Assembly: GCA_021018815.1 (NCBI GenBank)
Contig: JAITYX010000003.1
Location: 7,934,501-7,998,500 of the forward strand
Origin: Talinum fruticosum
Lineage: Eukaryota > Streptophyta > Magnoliopsida > Caryophyllales > Talinaceae
DNA length: 64,000 nt
Direction of reading: 5' to 3'
Part shown: positions 22,911-32,654 of the stretch, in pieces
Position numbering within the stretch: position 1 is the first letter of the stretch
Layout: the number at the start of each line of letters is the position of its first letter
Position numbers and translations under genes: made by a program
The notes under the pieces: generated by a model
The model's database searches: none
What the model saw: the letters and a program-made list of their open reading frames with translations, nothing else
What the model was told of the DNA's origin: nothing

Positions 22911-24050
22911 ATTGCCCTTTACATTGCATTAGAAGGTTAAAATGATCATCAAAGGCCGGGCCATAACTTGTTGACAGGGATAATCTTTGTGCTACTATCA
23001 CTTCCAAAGAGTATGTAGTGGAGATCGAACACGATGCTAATGATGAAGAATTATACGGCTTTGAAACCGTTGCTGCCTTAGAAAGGGATGAAGCACCTTT
23101 TACCTTTAATCCTTATGGCAACCCTAGTGTCCAATCGATGCTTATGCGAAGGGGTATTTTCCGAGTCTTGTTGCGAGTCGAAGGGCATACCACCTTATTT
23201 TTCCACCCCTTGAACCCACTAACAACTACAACTTTAGGCTAGGCTATCAACATACCACTAAGGAAATAACTCAAGCCAAGTGGGAAATCCAGGTAAAGAG
23301 GATCGCACCACACACGATCCGCTCTATTAGGCCCCTTCCTTATACCCTGAATGGATAATTTCGAGAGAAGGAGATAATTTCCCTTATTATGGTTTTCCTG
23401 AGCCCTATTACATCAAGGAGAAGGGTATCCTAGTACATGGTCTAGAGATCTTCAATGACTGCTATATTATGGAATAGGAGGCACCTCACCTTCTCAAAAG
23501 GGACAATCCACATAAGATTGAACTAGTCTTACCGGAAACAATCTTTTCGACCTTCCGTTCGGTCAAGAGAGTAATATAGGGGGAACTCTGTCTCAATACG
23601 AGTCATAAGCTATGTCACATCTGTTGTTCAATCCATCTAGGTTCATCACCGATGCTGACGTAGAAGGGTCCAAGCATATCACTTGGATTGATGTTGATGA
23701 GGGCCAAGAATTTGCTTGTTAATCTAGGAGTGCACCCTCCTTCGAGTCTAGTATTAGGGCTTGTATTTATTCTTCTTCTTTTGTTGTTTCTAGTTCTAAT
23801 TCTGTTATTTCCAATTCAGCTTCCGAGTCCGAGGTACTAGTTTCTTCATTCAATAAAGTGAATCTTTCTACTTACTCCTTGCCTCTTCTTGCTGTGAATT
23901 GTTTTGCCTCTAATGATGAATAAGAAATTCCTAAAGAATTAATAAAAGCTATGGAAGATCATGAAAATCACTCACCAATAATAAAGGAAACAATAACAAT
24001 TAATCCGGAGTCAACCGATCAACCCCAAGAGGCCAAAATTGGAAAAACCT
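22911..24050 (+). other. Tat2 linker between protease and RT
   Basis: A degenerate coding region; a frame at 23018-23242 contains ELYGFETVAALERDE and ends with stops. A Ser-rich portion lies at about 23730-23860. No domain is recognised. Its position matches the long spacer between protease and RT of Tat elements. Confidence 0.5.
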
Positions 24051-25080
24051 TGAATGCGGAAGAGTAGAAGCAATTCAAGTCACTACTCACGAGTTCATTG
24101 ATGTCTTTGCATGGTCCTACGAAGAGATGCCAGGTATAGATCCAAGTATAGCAGAATACAAAATTCTACTTTATGAAGATGCTAAGCCGGTTAAGCAAAA
24201 GTTAAGGAGGATGAAACCGGAATGGGCCTTGAAGATTAAGGAGGAGGTTTAGAAACAGGTTGGAGGCTGGGTTTATTAAGGTAGTTCATTATCCTCGGTA
24301 GGTAGCAAACATAGTTCTAGTCTCGAAGAAAAATGGCGGGGTTCGTATGTGCGTCGACTTCGGGGATTTAAATAAGGTCGAGTCCTAAAGATAATTTCCC
24401 ATTGCCTCATATCGATCTTTTGGTAGATAATAGAATGAGTCATGCTCTACTCTCGTTTATGTATGGTTATGCTTGGGTATAATCAAGTGAAGATGACTAA
24501 GGAAGACATGGAAAAGATGACCTTGTTCACTCAATGGGGGACTTATTGCTATGTGGCGATGCCATTTGGGCTAAAAAATGCGGGTGCAATGTATTAGAGG
24601 ACATCCACGACACTACTTCATGATATGATCCATAAATAAGCCGAGGTATATGAAGATGATATGATCATAAAATCCAAGGACGGGACAGGGCACTTACCCG
24701 ACTGAGAAAATTCTTCCATAGACTCGGGAAGTACAACATGCGCCTTAATCCTCAAAAGTGTGCCTTTGGGGTAACCTTTGGTGAACTGTTAGGCTATGTT
24801 GTCGGTCTTAGAGGAATTGGAGTTGATCCATCCAAGATCAAGGCTATTAAGGAAATCCCTCCATCAAGTACGGAGAAGGAGATAAGGGGCTTCCTATGAC
24901 GTTTGCGAGTACATCGGTCGTTTCATATCAAAACCGATTATGGTGTGTGAACCCATTTTCAAGAAGTTAAAGAAAGGATCTCGAGCCCATTTGGGATATC
25001 GAGTGCCAACAAGCATTCAAGAAGGTTAAGGAATACCTAGCTGCTCCTCCAAGTGTTAGTTCCACCCCAATCGGGAAACC
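24051..25080 (+). pseudogene. Tat2 reverse transcriptase
   Basis: RT motifs are readable in shifting frames: FIKVVHYPR and VSKKNGGVRMCVDFGDLNK (24270-24375), DNFPLPHIDLLVDN (about 24388-24430), AMPFGLKNAGAMY (about 24560), and the catalytic box as VYEDDM (24646-24663), where family members usually have YVDDM. The thumb region follows as LNPQKCAFGV and GIGVDPSKIKAIKEI (24745-24860). Multiple stops and frameshifts show loss of function. RT precedes integrase, which defines Ty3/gypsy. Confidence 0.8.
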
Positions 25081-25729
25081 TTTGTTTTTGTATCTCACTA
25101 CAACAGAGACAACTTTGGGAGCCATGTTAGCTTAGCAGGACAAAAAAGAAGAACATGCGATCTACTATCTTAGTAAGAAGTTTCCGGACTATGAGACTAG
25201 ATATACACTGTTAGAGAAGACATCTTTGGCTTTAGTTTGGGATACCAAGAAGCTCAAACACTACATGTTGACCCACACGGTACATGTGGTAGCACCCATG
25301 AATCTTATTAAGTACATACTTGAGCAACCGACTATCGGTAGTAAGATAGCGCGATGGACTGTCATGCTATCGGAATTCAAACTCAAGTTTGTTCCTCAAA
25401 AAGCCATCAAAGGAAGAGTAGTATCGGAATTCTTGGCGGATCTACCCGTGCGTGAATCACAACCTGAACACCTTGATTTTCCAAATGAAGATATTCTACA
25501 AGTAGAGGTGGACGCTTGGACAATGTACTTTGATGGCGCTTCCAATCAAAGGGGCTGTGGAGTAGGGATTCTTTTAGTCTCATTGGAGGGAGCACATGCT
25601 CGTATTTCGATCAAGCTAGACTTTGAGGTCACTAATAATGTTGCAGAGTACGAAGCTTGTATCATAGGACTTAAAGCTATAATAAAGATCGGAGTCAAGA
25701 ACATCAAAGTTTTTGTGATTCCAATTTGA
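25081..25729 (+). pseudogene. Tat2 RNase H and second RNase H domain
   Basis: A 167-codon frame (25226-25729) covers the end of the first RNase H (KLKHYML, IARWTVMLSEFKLKF, FLADLP) and then a second RNase H-like domain (MYFDGASNQRGCGVGILL, VTNNVAEYEACIIGL). The DGASN and NNVAEYEA motifs are those of the additional archaeal-type RNase H of Tat elements. Upstream residues of the first domain (25081-25225) are frameshifted. Confidence 0.82.
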
Positions 25730-26789
25730 TCATCAACCAAATTTTACAAAGGTGGAAGGTATGTAGTGAAGCTTTGGCACCCTACCAAGCATATTTGACA
25801 GAATTATCTAAACACTTCTAGAAGATTTCCTTCACTTAACTTCATAGGGATAATAATCAATTTGCGGATGCACTAGCTAAGTTAGCTTCCATAATCAATA
25901 TTCCCGTTGGCATTCACTCAATGCCTGTTCACATCGAGCGACGTAGTCAGCTCGTATACGTCTACGCCTTATAAATATCTAATATTGACCATACTAGTTG
26001 GTATCATGATATTTATTAGTATTTGGATAAGCAAGAATATCCTTTGGACTCCACACCTAGAGCCTAATGAGCCATCAGGATGTTGGCTGCCTAATTTTTC
26101 CTCAATCAAGGACAATTGTTTAAAGAAAACTAATTTTGGGATCAACTTACTTTGTGTCAATCAACATGAAGCAAAGCACATCATCGAAGAGATTCATGGA
26201 GGGGAATGCGGAACTCATATGAACGGTAGAATGTTGGTCCGTAAGGTTCGGAGACTTGGTTATTATTGGTTAACTATGGCAGCAGATTGTCACGCCTTTG
26301 TTAGAAGGTGCCATAAATGTCAAGTGTATGTAAACTTACAACAACAACCTCCATCATTTCTCACTACAGTATCCTCACCTTGGCCATTTTCAGTTTGGGG
26401 AATAGACATTATTGGTAAGGTAACTCCTAAGGGAACAGGTGGTCATGAATTTATGTTAGTAGCAATCGACTATTTCACTAAATGGGTAGAAGCAGCTTCC
26501 TACGCAACCTTAACGTCGAAACAGGTAGCCAAATTCATCATCCAGAATATTATCTGTCGTTATAGAGTGCCTTACGAGCTTATAAGTGACCACAATAGTC
26601 ATTTCAAGAAGGAAGTAGTAGATTTGTTGGATAGGTATAAAATCCAAGCATCATAAATCTTCTCCATACCGCCCTCGGACCAACGGAGCAGTTGAAGCCA
26701 CTAATAAGAACATCCGGAGAATAGTGGAGAAAATGGCAGTTACTTACAAGGATTGCCCGGATGAATTGCCTTTCTCTTTGTGGGGTTAT
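25730..26789 (+). pseudogene. Tat2 integrase (cut by AthC)
   Basis: A 249-codon frame (25907-26656) holds the HHCC zinc finger (HEAKHIIEEIHGGECGTH with CHAFVRRCHKCQ) and the core domain (VWGIDIIGKVTP with its first catalytic Asp, then LISDHNSHFKKE, where ISDNGTQF is usual). After a frameshift, NGAVEATNKNIRR provides the catalytic Glu and PFSLWGY leads to the AthC insertion at 26790. The frame continues at 32575 with YRPFIRSSTRP. A 5' extension (25730-25906) covers the connector and is broken by stops. No chromodomain is seen, as expected for Tat, but the C-terminus is lost. Confidence 0.82.
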
Positions 26790-28083
26790 TAATAAGAGCA
26801 TTAAATGCATTAGTTTCTTATGCGTTTTGACGCTTTTCTTTAGGAAATTTAGTTAATTGTAGTGTGTTTATGCTCCATTTTCGGTTTTACGCTTGTGTTT
26901 TGGTGTTTTGAGATGACATTGCAAATTTGATTACCAATACCAAGTATTCTCGAGATTAGTGAGTGTTTCAAGCATTAAGAAGACTAACATAGTCCAACTT
27001 TGCAGTCAAAACGGTCGTTCCCCTTGATTTGTCGAAGTCCGCACTTCCAGCGAACCAACACGGGTAGCTCGTGTCGACGGACATGGCCCGTGTTTGAAGT
27101 AAGCTTGCCCAGGATCCTTTGCATCGAAAACGGGTCTGTGTTTCTGTCCAGTTTTGATGATTTAGTAGCCAACACGGGCAGCCCGTGTCGGTGAACACAG
27201 CCCGTGTTGGCGGTAAATTCTGCCGAGACGATTCGGTTTTGACGATTTCGGCTCTTGATTGCCTTTTAATGGCTTATTTAAGCTGATTTTCGGCTATTTT
27301 TCAAGGCATCCATTCCTGCATCCATCCATAGTTCATCAACCACTCATCCATGGCCATTATCCTACCTTCTTCTACATCAAATCGAGACACCTTTTGAAGA
27401 AGAAATTTGAAGCGAGCTATGGGATTTCCATCCGAAGTCGAGAGATTGGGATTTGTAATCCGAAACAATGAAGTTTGATTAGTTTTCCATGATTTGTGCC
27501 TAAATTCTGATTTTGATCAATAAAAGGTTGTGTTTATCATGTTCATGAGTGTTTTGAAGGCTTAGAATACTTGTGTTTAGAGATTAATTTATCATGTATT
27601 GAAAAATGAAATAGAATAATCCGATAACCAACCTTTCCACCTAATTTATGAAATTTGAGAAAAGATTAGTAAATTAGGGGGATCACTTTGATAATTTGAA
27701 ATCTTTAACTTTGATTAACTTAAAAGGCATATGAAAGTTGTTTGATAGGTTAATTAGAGCAATTCTATTAAGCATCGAAAGAGCGGTAGAATTTTTGATT
27801 ATCGATCCTTGATTCACTTGAAAGAATGATTGCACAACTTACGTTTAAATAATCAAACTCATTGTTAGGAAAGCATATCCCTAGACGTTTTTACCCATTG
27901 ATTTAATTCTAGATTAATTTCTTTGATTTTAATATTTAGAACTAGTTTAGAGAAGCAAACTCCAAAAACTCGATTAGTTTAGCAATTGAGTAGAGGACTA
28001 GTTTAGTGTGTTGCTAGATCGAGTCCTTGTGGGATCGACCTTGACTAGCTACAACCTATACTCGTGCGCTTGGGGGCCTGTCA
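26790..28083 (+). repeat. AthC 5' LTR
   Basis: 1,294 bases. It starts TAATAAGAGC (TG mutated to TA) and ends GGCCTGTCA. It is collinear and about 95% alike by eye with 31131-32574, but lacks a ~130-base segment present at about 31810-31938. Palindromic GC-rich modules lie at 27057-27215. Confidence 0.82.
27057..27215. repeat. Palindromic ACACGGGC modules in AthC LTR
   Basis: ACACGGGCAGCCCGTGT (27172-27188) is a perfect 8-base-arm palindrome with one central base. Diverged relatives lie at 27058-27074 and as ACATGGCCCGTGT at about 27082-27094. The 3' LTR has several more at 31398-31437 and 31540-31576. Confidence 0.75.
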
Positions 28084-28088
28084 ATTTT

Positions 28089-28106
28089 TGGCGTCGTTAA
28101 CTCGTT
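28089..28106 (+). other. AthC primer binding site
   Basis: TGGCGTCGTTAACTCGTT, five bases after the LTR end. It resembles the TGGCGCCGTTGCCGGGGA site typical of Athila-type elements over its first ten bases, then diverges. Confidence 0.55.
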
Positions 28107-28423
28107 GAAATTGGGCGTGGTTCTCATGCCGAGCATGCCTATTAGGGGAATACCGTGAATTCACTGTTAGTGAGTTTATCGCTTTATTTACCCTACCTAG
28201 AGACGTTAAACTTGGACACCATTTAGTTTCTGATTGTTTTAATTCGATACAAATTTAGAATTCTCTTTCTAATGAGCAAGACTATCATCCTAGTTCGACT
28301 AAGGCGACAAGCTGTTCGAAACCCCTGTATTCGATACATTTATCGGGTTTTAGGCCATGGTCCGTTTGGGAGGGATGACAAGTGGGAATAATATGTATCT
28401 CTTTGAATTGTTTTGTTTATATG
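28107..28423 (+). other. AthC internal, non-coding 5' part
   Basis: No gene visible. It contains gcaagactatcatcctag and a short GC-balanced stretch; it runs into the inverted Tat leader fragment. Confidence 0.4.
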
Positions 28424-28745
28424 TTGCACGAGATAAGGATACCAACCAGAATTTCGATGCCTCTTGGTGAACCAAAATGTTTAGCTCAAGATGGCGTGCT
28501 ACGTGGGAGGAGGTACCATTTCCTTGGCAAATCAAGACTAGTTGGGCTCGCCGAGGAACCGAGTGGGAGCCTCTCTCCAAAAATGGTTAAACAGTGGGTA
28601 CAATTAAGTTTTCCTAGTGGTCCAAAACAATATTTAAACTAGTTCGAAGGTTGCTAAATGTGGGATGCCTAATGCAAACATATCATTACAAACGTACTAC
28701 TCAAATTTTCAAGTTTCGCCATTTTAATATTAGGGGTTTATTATT
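28424..28745 (-). repeat. Inverted Tat leader fragment captured in AthC
   Basis: About 320 bases match the reverse complement of Tat2 7000-7335. The shared words include gataccaaccagaatttcg and gtgggagcctctctcc. No target duplication or LTR end is seen at either border, so it arrived by recombination or template switching and not as an insertion of its own. Confidence 0.8.
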
Positions 28746-29336
28746 CCAATTGCTGTAGCTTTAGGTTGGAACCTCGATGAGCACCATGATGATAGGGTGC
28801 AAGGGTCTAAAAGAATACATCTTGAGGCTTTGGAGGCTATGGGCATGTGTCGTACAATTTACGGAGAGTTACATTGGTTGTATCCTCATAACCGTATGTT
28901 GCGTCTTCCTTGTCCCGAGCACATATCCCTTAGGGATGCGGCCAACCTCAGATTTTTTCCTGGTGAGGATGAAACCCTCACCCTCCACCCCATACTGATT
29001 GGGGTGCGTCTACCTCTTCTCTTCCCCGCCCTCGTGCATAATGCTCCTATGCTCGATGCATCTCGTGCTTTCACTTCTCACTGCCATTCATTAAGAGCAG
29101 CTCTCTTTCGGGGAGTATGTTCATTCCGAGCACACTTGCTCTTAGATCTCGAGCAAGCCTCACTTAGGGAGTACATCCACTCTAAACATGCCTCTCTTCG
29201 AGATTATGTTCATTCAAAGTGTGAGACTATACAAAATGCCCAAATTGAACTTCGTGACATGCTTGCTAATCGGAACCATTATATGCATATGATGGGTGAA
29301 TGTTTGATAACTTGGCATGATTGGCATATCTCCTAG
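28734..29336 (+). CDS. Unrecognised open frame in AthC (about 200 codons)
   Basis: Open from 28734 to the TAG at 29334 with no internal stop, notable among so many broken frames. The first in-frame ATG is near 28839 (MGMCRTIYGELHWLYPHN). Visible features: an IAVALGWNLDEHHDD start, a hydrophobic segment (LIGVRLPLLFPALVHNAP), and near the C-terminus a repeated motif SLREYIHSKHA / SLRDYVHSKCE, followed by IQNAQIELRDMLANRNHYMHMMGE, which looks helical. Its position after the primer site is where Athila elements carry ORF1/gag, so a gag remnant is possible, but I do not recognise the family. Its 5' end overlaps the edge of the captured Tat fragment. Confidence 0.35.
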   Translation, partial: GFIIPIAVALGWNLDEHHDDRVQGSKRIHLEALEAMGMCRTIYGELHWLYPHNRMLRLPCPEHISLRDAANLRFFPGEDETLTLHPILIGVRLPLLFPALVHNAPMLDASRAFTSHCHSLRAALFRGVCSFRAHLLLDLEQASLREYIHSKHASLRDYVHSKCETIQNAQIELRDMLANRNHYMHMMGECLITWHDWHIS

Positions 29337-31130
29337 GGTAACCCCAATCCCCTTCTCCTCCCCCTCCCCTCCATTTGAGTGATCTTTTGTTCTCCCCCAT
29401 CTCCTTTGACTGATTGTGCTTGCATTATGGACAATGCTATGTCCAAGCATGGGGGAATGTGCCTACTTAGGTTGTCATTGTTGAATAATGTATAGTTGCA
29501 TTTCATTTAGGTTAGAGCATGCTTTATTTGACATTTAGCATGTAGTTTTGCATTTGAAAACAAAAAAATTAAAAAAAAATTAAAAACTTTGCAAAAATAA
29601 AAAAAAATAAAAAAAACATTTAGGATTGCATTTAGAGCATTTAGGTAGCATCATATAGACTTGGATTTAAAAACTTAAAAAACTTAAAAAAAAGATGAAC
29701 CTCCAGTGATGATTCCTTTTAGGCCAAATAAGTTTTCCATGGAGAATGATTTCAATGCATAGCCCTAAAGTGCAGAAATTTTTGAAAACCAGTTTTGAAC
29801 TTCAAAATTTTGACCATATTTGATGGATGAAAGTTAATTGTCCTTGATTCCTTGACAAAAGTGTTGGCATGTGAAACTCTTTGAGCTAGTTGATATTGTG
29901 GTAGAAACCATGTGAGATTTTTGAGCCTTCAATAGACTAAATATTACAATTATTCTCATGTTTTCTTCATGTGTGATTCTCCTCTATGATTGCATCTCTA
30001 GAACTTGTTTGAATTCTCTTCAAAATCACATGTGTGCATGGTTTGTGACAACATGATTGAGGCAATCTTTGATTTTTAAGCTACATTAACCAAATTGCGG
30101 TATTGACCTTTGATAGCCCTTTGAGCCTAATTACCTAATTCATTTGTTGGAACCCTCCTAACTAGCCCTTGGCCAACCACATAACCTATTATTAAAGCGA
30201 AGTCTAGTGGAGCTTCTTACTCATGTTTTTGGCTTGTTTGGAGTCTTTAATGTGTTGGTGATGATTTGGATCTTTTGTTGAGTTGAGGGGTTTATTTGTA
30301 TTGAGTTTGAGATGATTCCCTCTCTTGGTTGTAAGGATGAGTACTTTGATGTTAAATGAGCTTTTATTTTTGATTTGTTAGAAATTCCTCATGCCAAGCA
30401 TAAAAAAAAAAAGAAAGAAAAAATCAAGAAAAGTTTAAAAAAGAGCAAAAAAGACAATAAAATGATTGGCAGTTTGGAATATTAAGTTTGGTCCTTATTA
30501 GTAAAGCTCATTTTTGAAAGTACTTGTCGAGTTAGAGGTTGGGTGTAATGAGTTTTATTGTATGTTTTTGTTGGTTAGAGTGTTGAAAGCTCCTTGCCAA
30601 TTGGCTTTTTAGCTCCTCATTTTTCCCAAAATCTACAATATCCCTTTCTTACCTATTTCCTAAGCCTCGTTACAACCATATGAAGTCTTCTTGATTGTCA
30701 TGTTGCATGTTACATTTTAGTGGTGGCGTTTAGAGAATTCTACCAAGCTTATGGTAATTTGCATGATTGTGAGAGAGATTGAGTGAACCTTGTACGAGCC
30801 TAAACACATGAGAGGAGTGCTTTCACATTTCCAAAGTGAGGTTCTACTGGTCTTTCTAGCTCTATTGTTCTACATGTTCCGACATGAATTGTTTAAGTGA
30901 TGACATGGGTGATTGATCTAATTTGTCTTATTGGTCTTCAATGTGGTTTTTGAAAATATTTTTTCCATCCGATTGTGAAAAGATTTGATGTGCTTATGGG
31001 CTATTGTTGAATGGTTTTTCTTATGATACTTATGGTTGCCTAGCCTGAGGAGGTTATGATTCTTTTGCTAGGAATTTACTTTTCTTTTTGACCTTACTTG
31101 AGGGCAAGTAAGGTTTAAGCATGGGGAATT
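29337..31130 (+). other. AthC internal, non-coding 3' part
   Basis: No gene visible. A-rich tracts at 29559-29620, 29670-29692 and 30402-30465. Two similar purine motifs, AAGCATGGGGGAA (29449) and AAGCATGGGGAATT (31117-31130); the second abuts the 3' LTR and acts as its polypurine tract. Confidence 0.55.
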
Positions 31131-32574
31131 TGATAAGTGCATGAAATGCATTAGTGTTTTAGGCATTTTTACGCTTTTCTTTGGAAAATTCAGTTAATTA
31201 GAGTGTGTTTATACTCCATTTTCGGTTTTACGCTTGTGTTTTGGTATTTTGAGATGATTGTGCAGATTTGATCACTAATACCAAGTATTCCCGAGATTAG
31301 TGAGTGTTTCAAGCATTAAGAAGGCCAACACAGTCCAACTTTGTAGTCAAAATCGGCTGTTCCCCTTGATTTGTCGAAGTCCGCACTTCCAACAACCAAC
31401 ACGGGCAGCCCATGTCGGCGGACACGACCCGTGTTAGAGGTAAGCTTGCCCAGGAGCCTTTGTATCGAAACGGGTTGGCCGCATCGGTGGACATGACCCG
31501 TTTTCGTGTTTCCGTCCAGTTTTGATGATCTAGCAGCCAACACGGGCAGCCGGTGTCGGCGGACACGGCCCGTGTTGGCGGTAAATTCTACCGTGATGAT
31601 TCGATTTTGACGGTTTCGACTCTTGATTGCCTCATAATGGCTTATTTAAGCTAATTTTCGGTTGTTTTTTGAGGCATCGATTCCTGCATCCATCCATAGT
31701 TCATCCACCACTCATACATTGCCATTATCCTACCTTCATCCACATCAAACCGAGACACTTTTTGAAGAAGAAGTTTGAACCAGATTACGGGATTTCAATA
31801 TGAAGTCGAGAGATTCAAGTGGAGTTCTTCAAGTCTATCATCCTACTTCTTCATTTTTGCTGTTTGAGGTTTGATTACCATGTATTGGAATTTTTTTAAG
31901 CTCTCAATAACAATGTGTGAATAGTTTAGTTTTTATAGGGATTTGTAATCCGAAACAATGCAGCTTTGATTAGTTTTTCATGATTTGTGCTTGAATTCTG
32001 ATTTTGATCAATAGAAGGTTGTGTTTATCATATTCATGAGTGTTTTGAAGGCTTAGAATACTTGTGCTTAGAGATTAATTTGTCATGTATTGAAAAGTGA
32101 AATAGAATAATCCGATAACCAACCTTTCTACCTAATTTATGAAATTTGAGAAAAGATTAGTAAATTAGGGGATCACTTTGATAATTTGAAATCTTTAACT
32201 TTGATTAACTTAAAAGGCATATGAAAGTTGTTTGATAGGTTAATTAGAGCAATTCTATTAAGCATCGAAAGAGCGGTAGAATTTTTTGATTATCGATCCT
32301 TGATTCACTTGAAAGAATGATTGCACAACCTATGTTTAAATAATCAAACTCATTGTTAGGAAAGCAAATCCCTAGATGTTTTTACCTATTGATTTAATTC
32401 TAGATTAATTTCCTTGATTTTAATATTTAGAAATAGTTTAGAGAAGCAAACTCTAAAAACCCGATTAGCTTAGCAATTGAGTAGAGGACTAGTTTAGTGT
32501 GTTGATAGATCTAGTCCTTATGGGATCGACCTTGACTAGCTACAACCTATACACCGTGCGCTTGCGACCTGTCG
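31131..32574 (+). repeat. AthC 3' LTR
   Basis: 1,444 bases, with an intact start TGATAAGTGC and the end CTGTCG (CA mutated to CG), followed by the duplication ATTAT and Tat2 integrase. Confidence 0.82.
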
Positions 32575-32607
32575 ATTATAGACCTTTCATTAGATCCTCC
32601 ACTAGAC
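32575..32607 (+). pseudogene. Tat2 integrase, short remainder after AthC
   Basis: YRPFIRSSTRP corresponds to the YRTSIRTSTGA motif that follows LWG in gypsy integrases and continues from 26789. Tat2 similarity then ends. Between 32608 and 32655 lies the junction to SireD gag/pol, with no LTR. Confidence 0.7.
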
Positions 32608-32654
32608 CTTGATTTATTACTTGGTTCTCGGTGTGTCTCACTTCGAAAATAAGG

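Larger units (their letters stand above)
26790..32574 (+). mobile_element. AthC: non-autonomous Athila-like Ty3/gypsy element in Tat2 integrase
   Basis: Two LTRs (26790-28083 and 31131-32574) flank about 3 kb without recognisable gag or pol. Duplications are GTTAT (26785-26789) and ATTAT (32575-32579), 4 of 5 matching. The primer site is TGGCGTCG-like (28089) and the 3' LTR is preceded by GCATGGGGAATT. The TGATAAGTGCATGAAATGC start and TGGCGCC-type primer site resemble the Athila group. It cannot move without proteins from elsewhere. Confidence 0.75.
5013..32607 (+). mobile_element. Tat2: Ty3/gypsy Tat-like retrotransposon nested in SireD LTR
   Basis: Order on the + strand: LTR (5013-6989), primer site, leader with tandem repeats, gag with zinc knuckle, protease, RT, RNase H, a second RNase H domain and integrase. 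The integrase is split by AthC and resumes at 32575-32607. gag is split by SireG at 9627. No 3' LTR is present; sequence changes to SireD gag/pol between about 32608 and 32655. The second RNase H after the first is the recognised mark of the Tat lineage. Left flank is GGAGG (5008-5012); the matching right flank is lost. Confidence 0.8.

Noticed and set aside
29559..29620. Poly(A) tail of a LINE, SINE or processed pseudogene
   Set aside because: The A-rich stretch lies within AthC internal DNA with no duplication or upstream LINE/SINE sequence.
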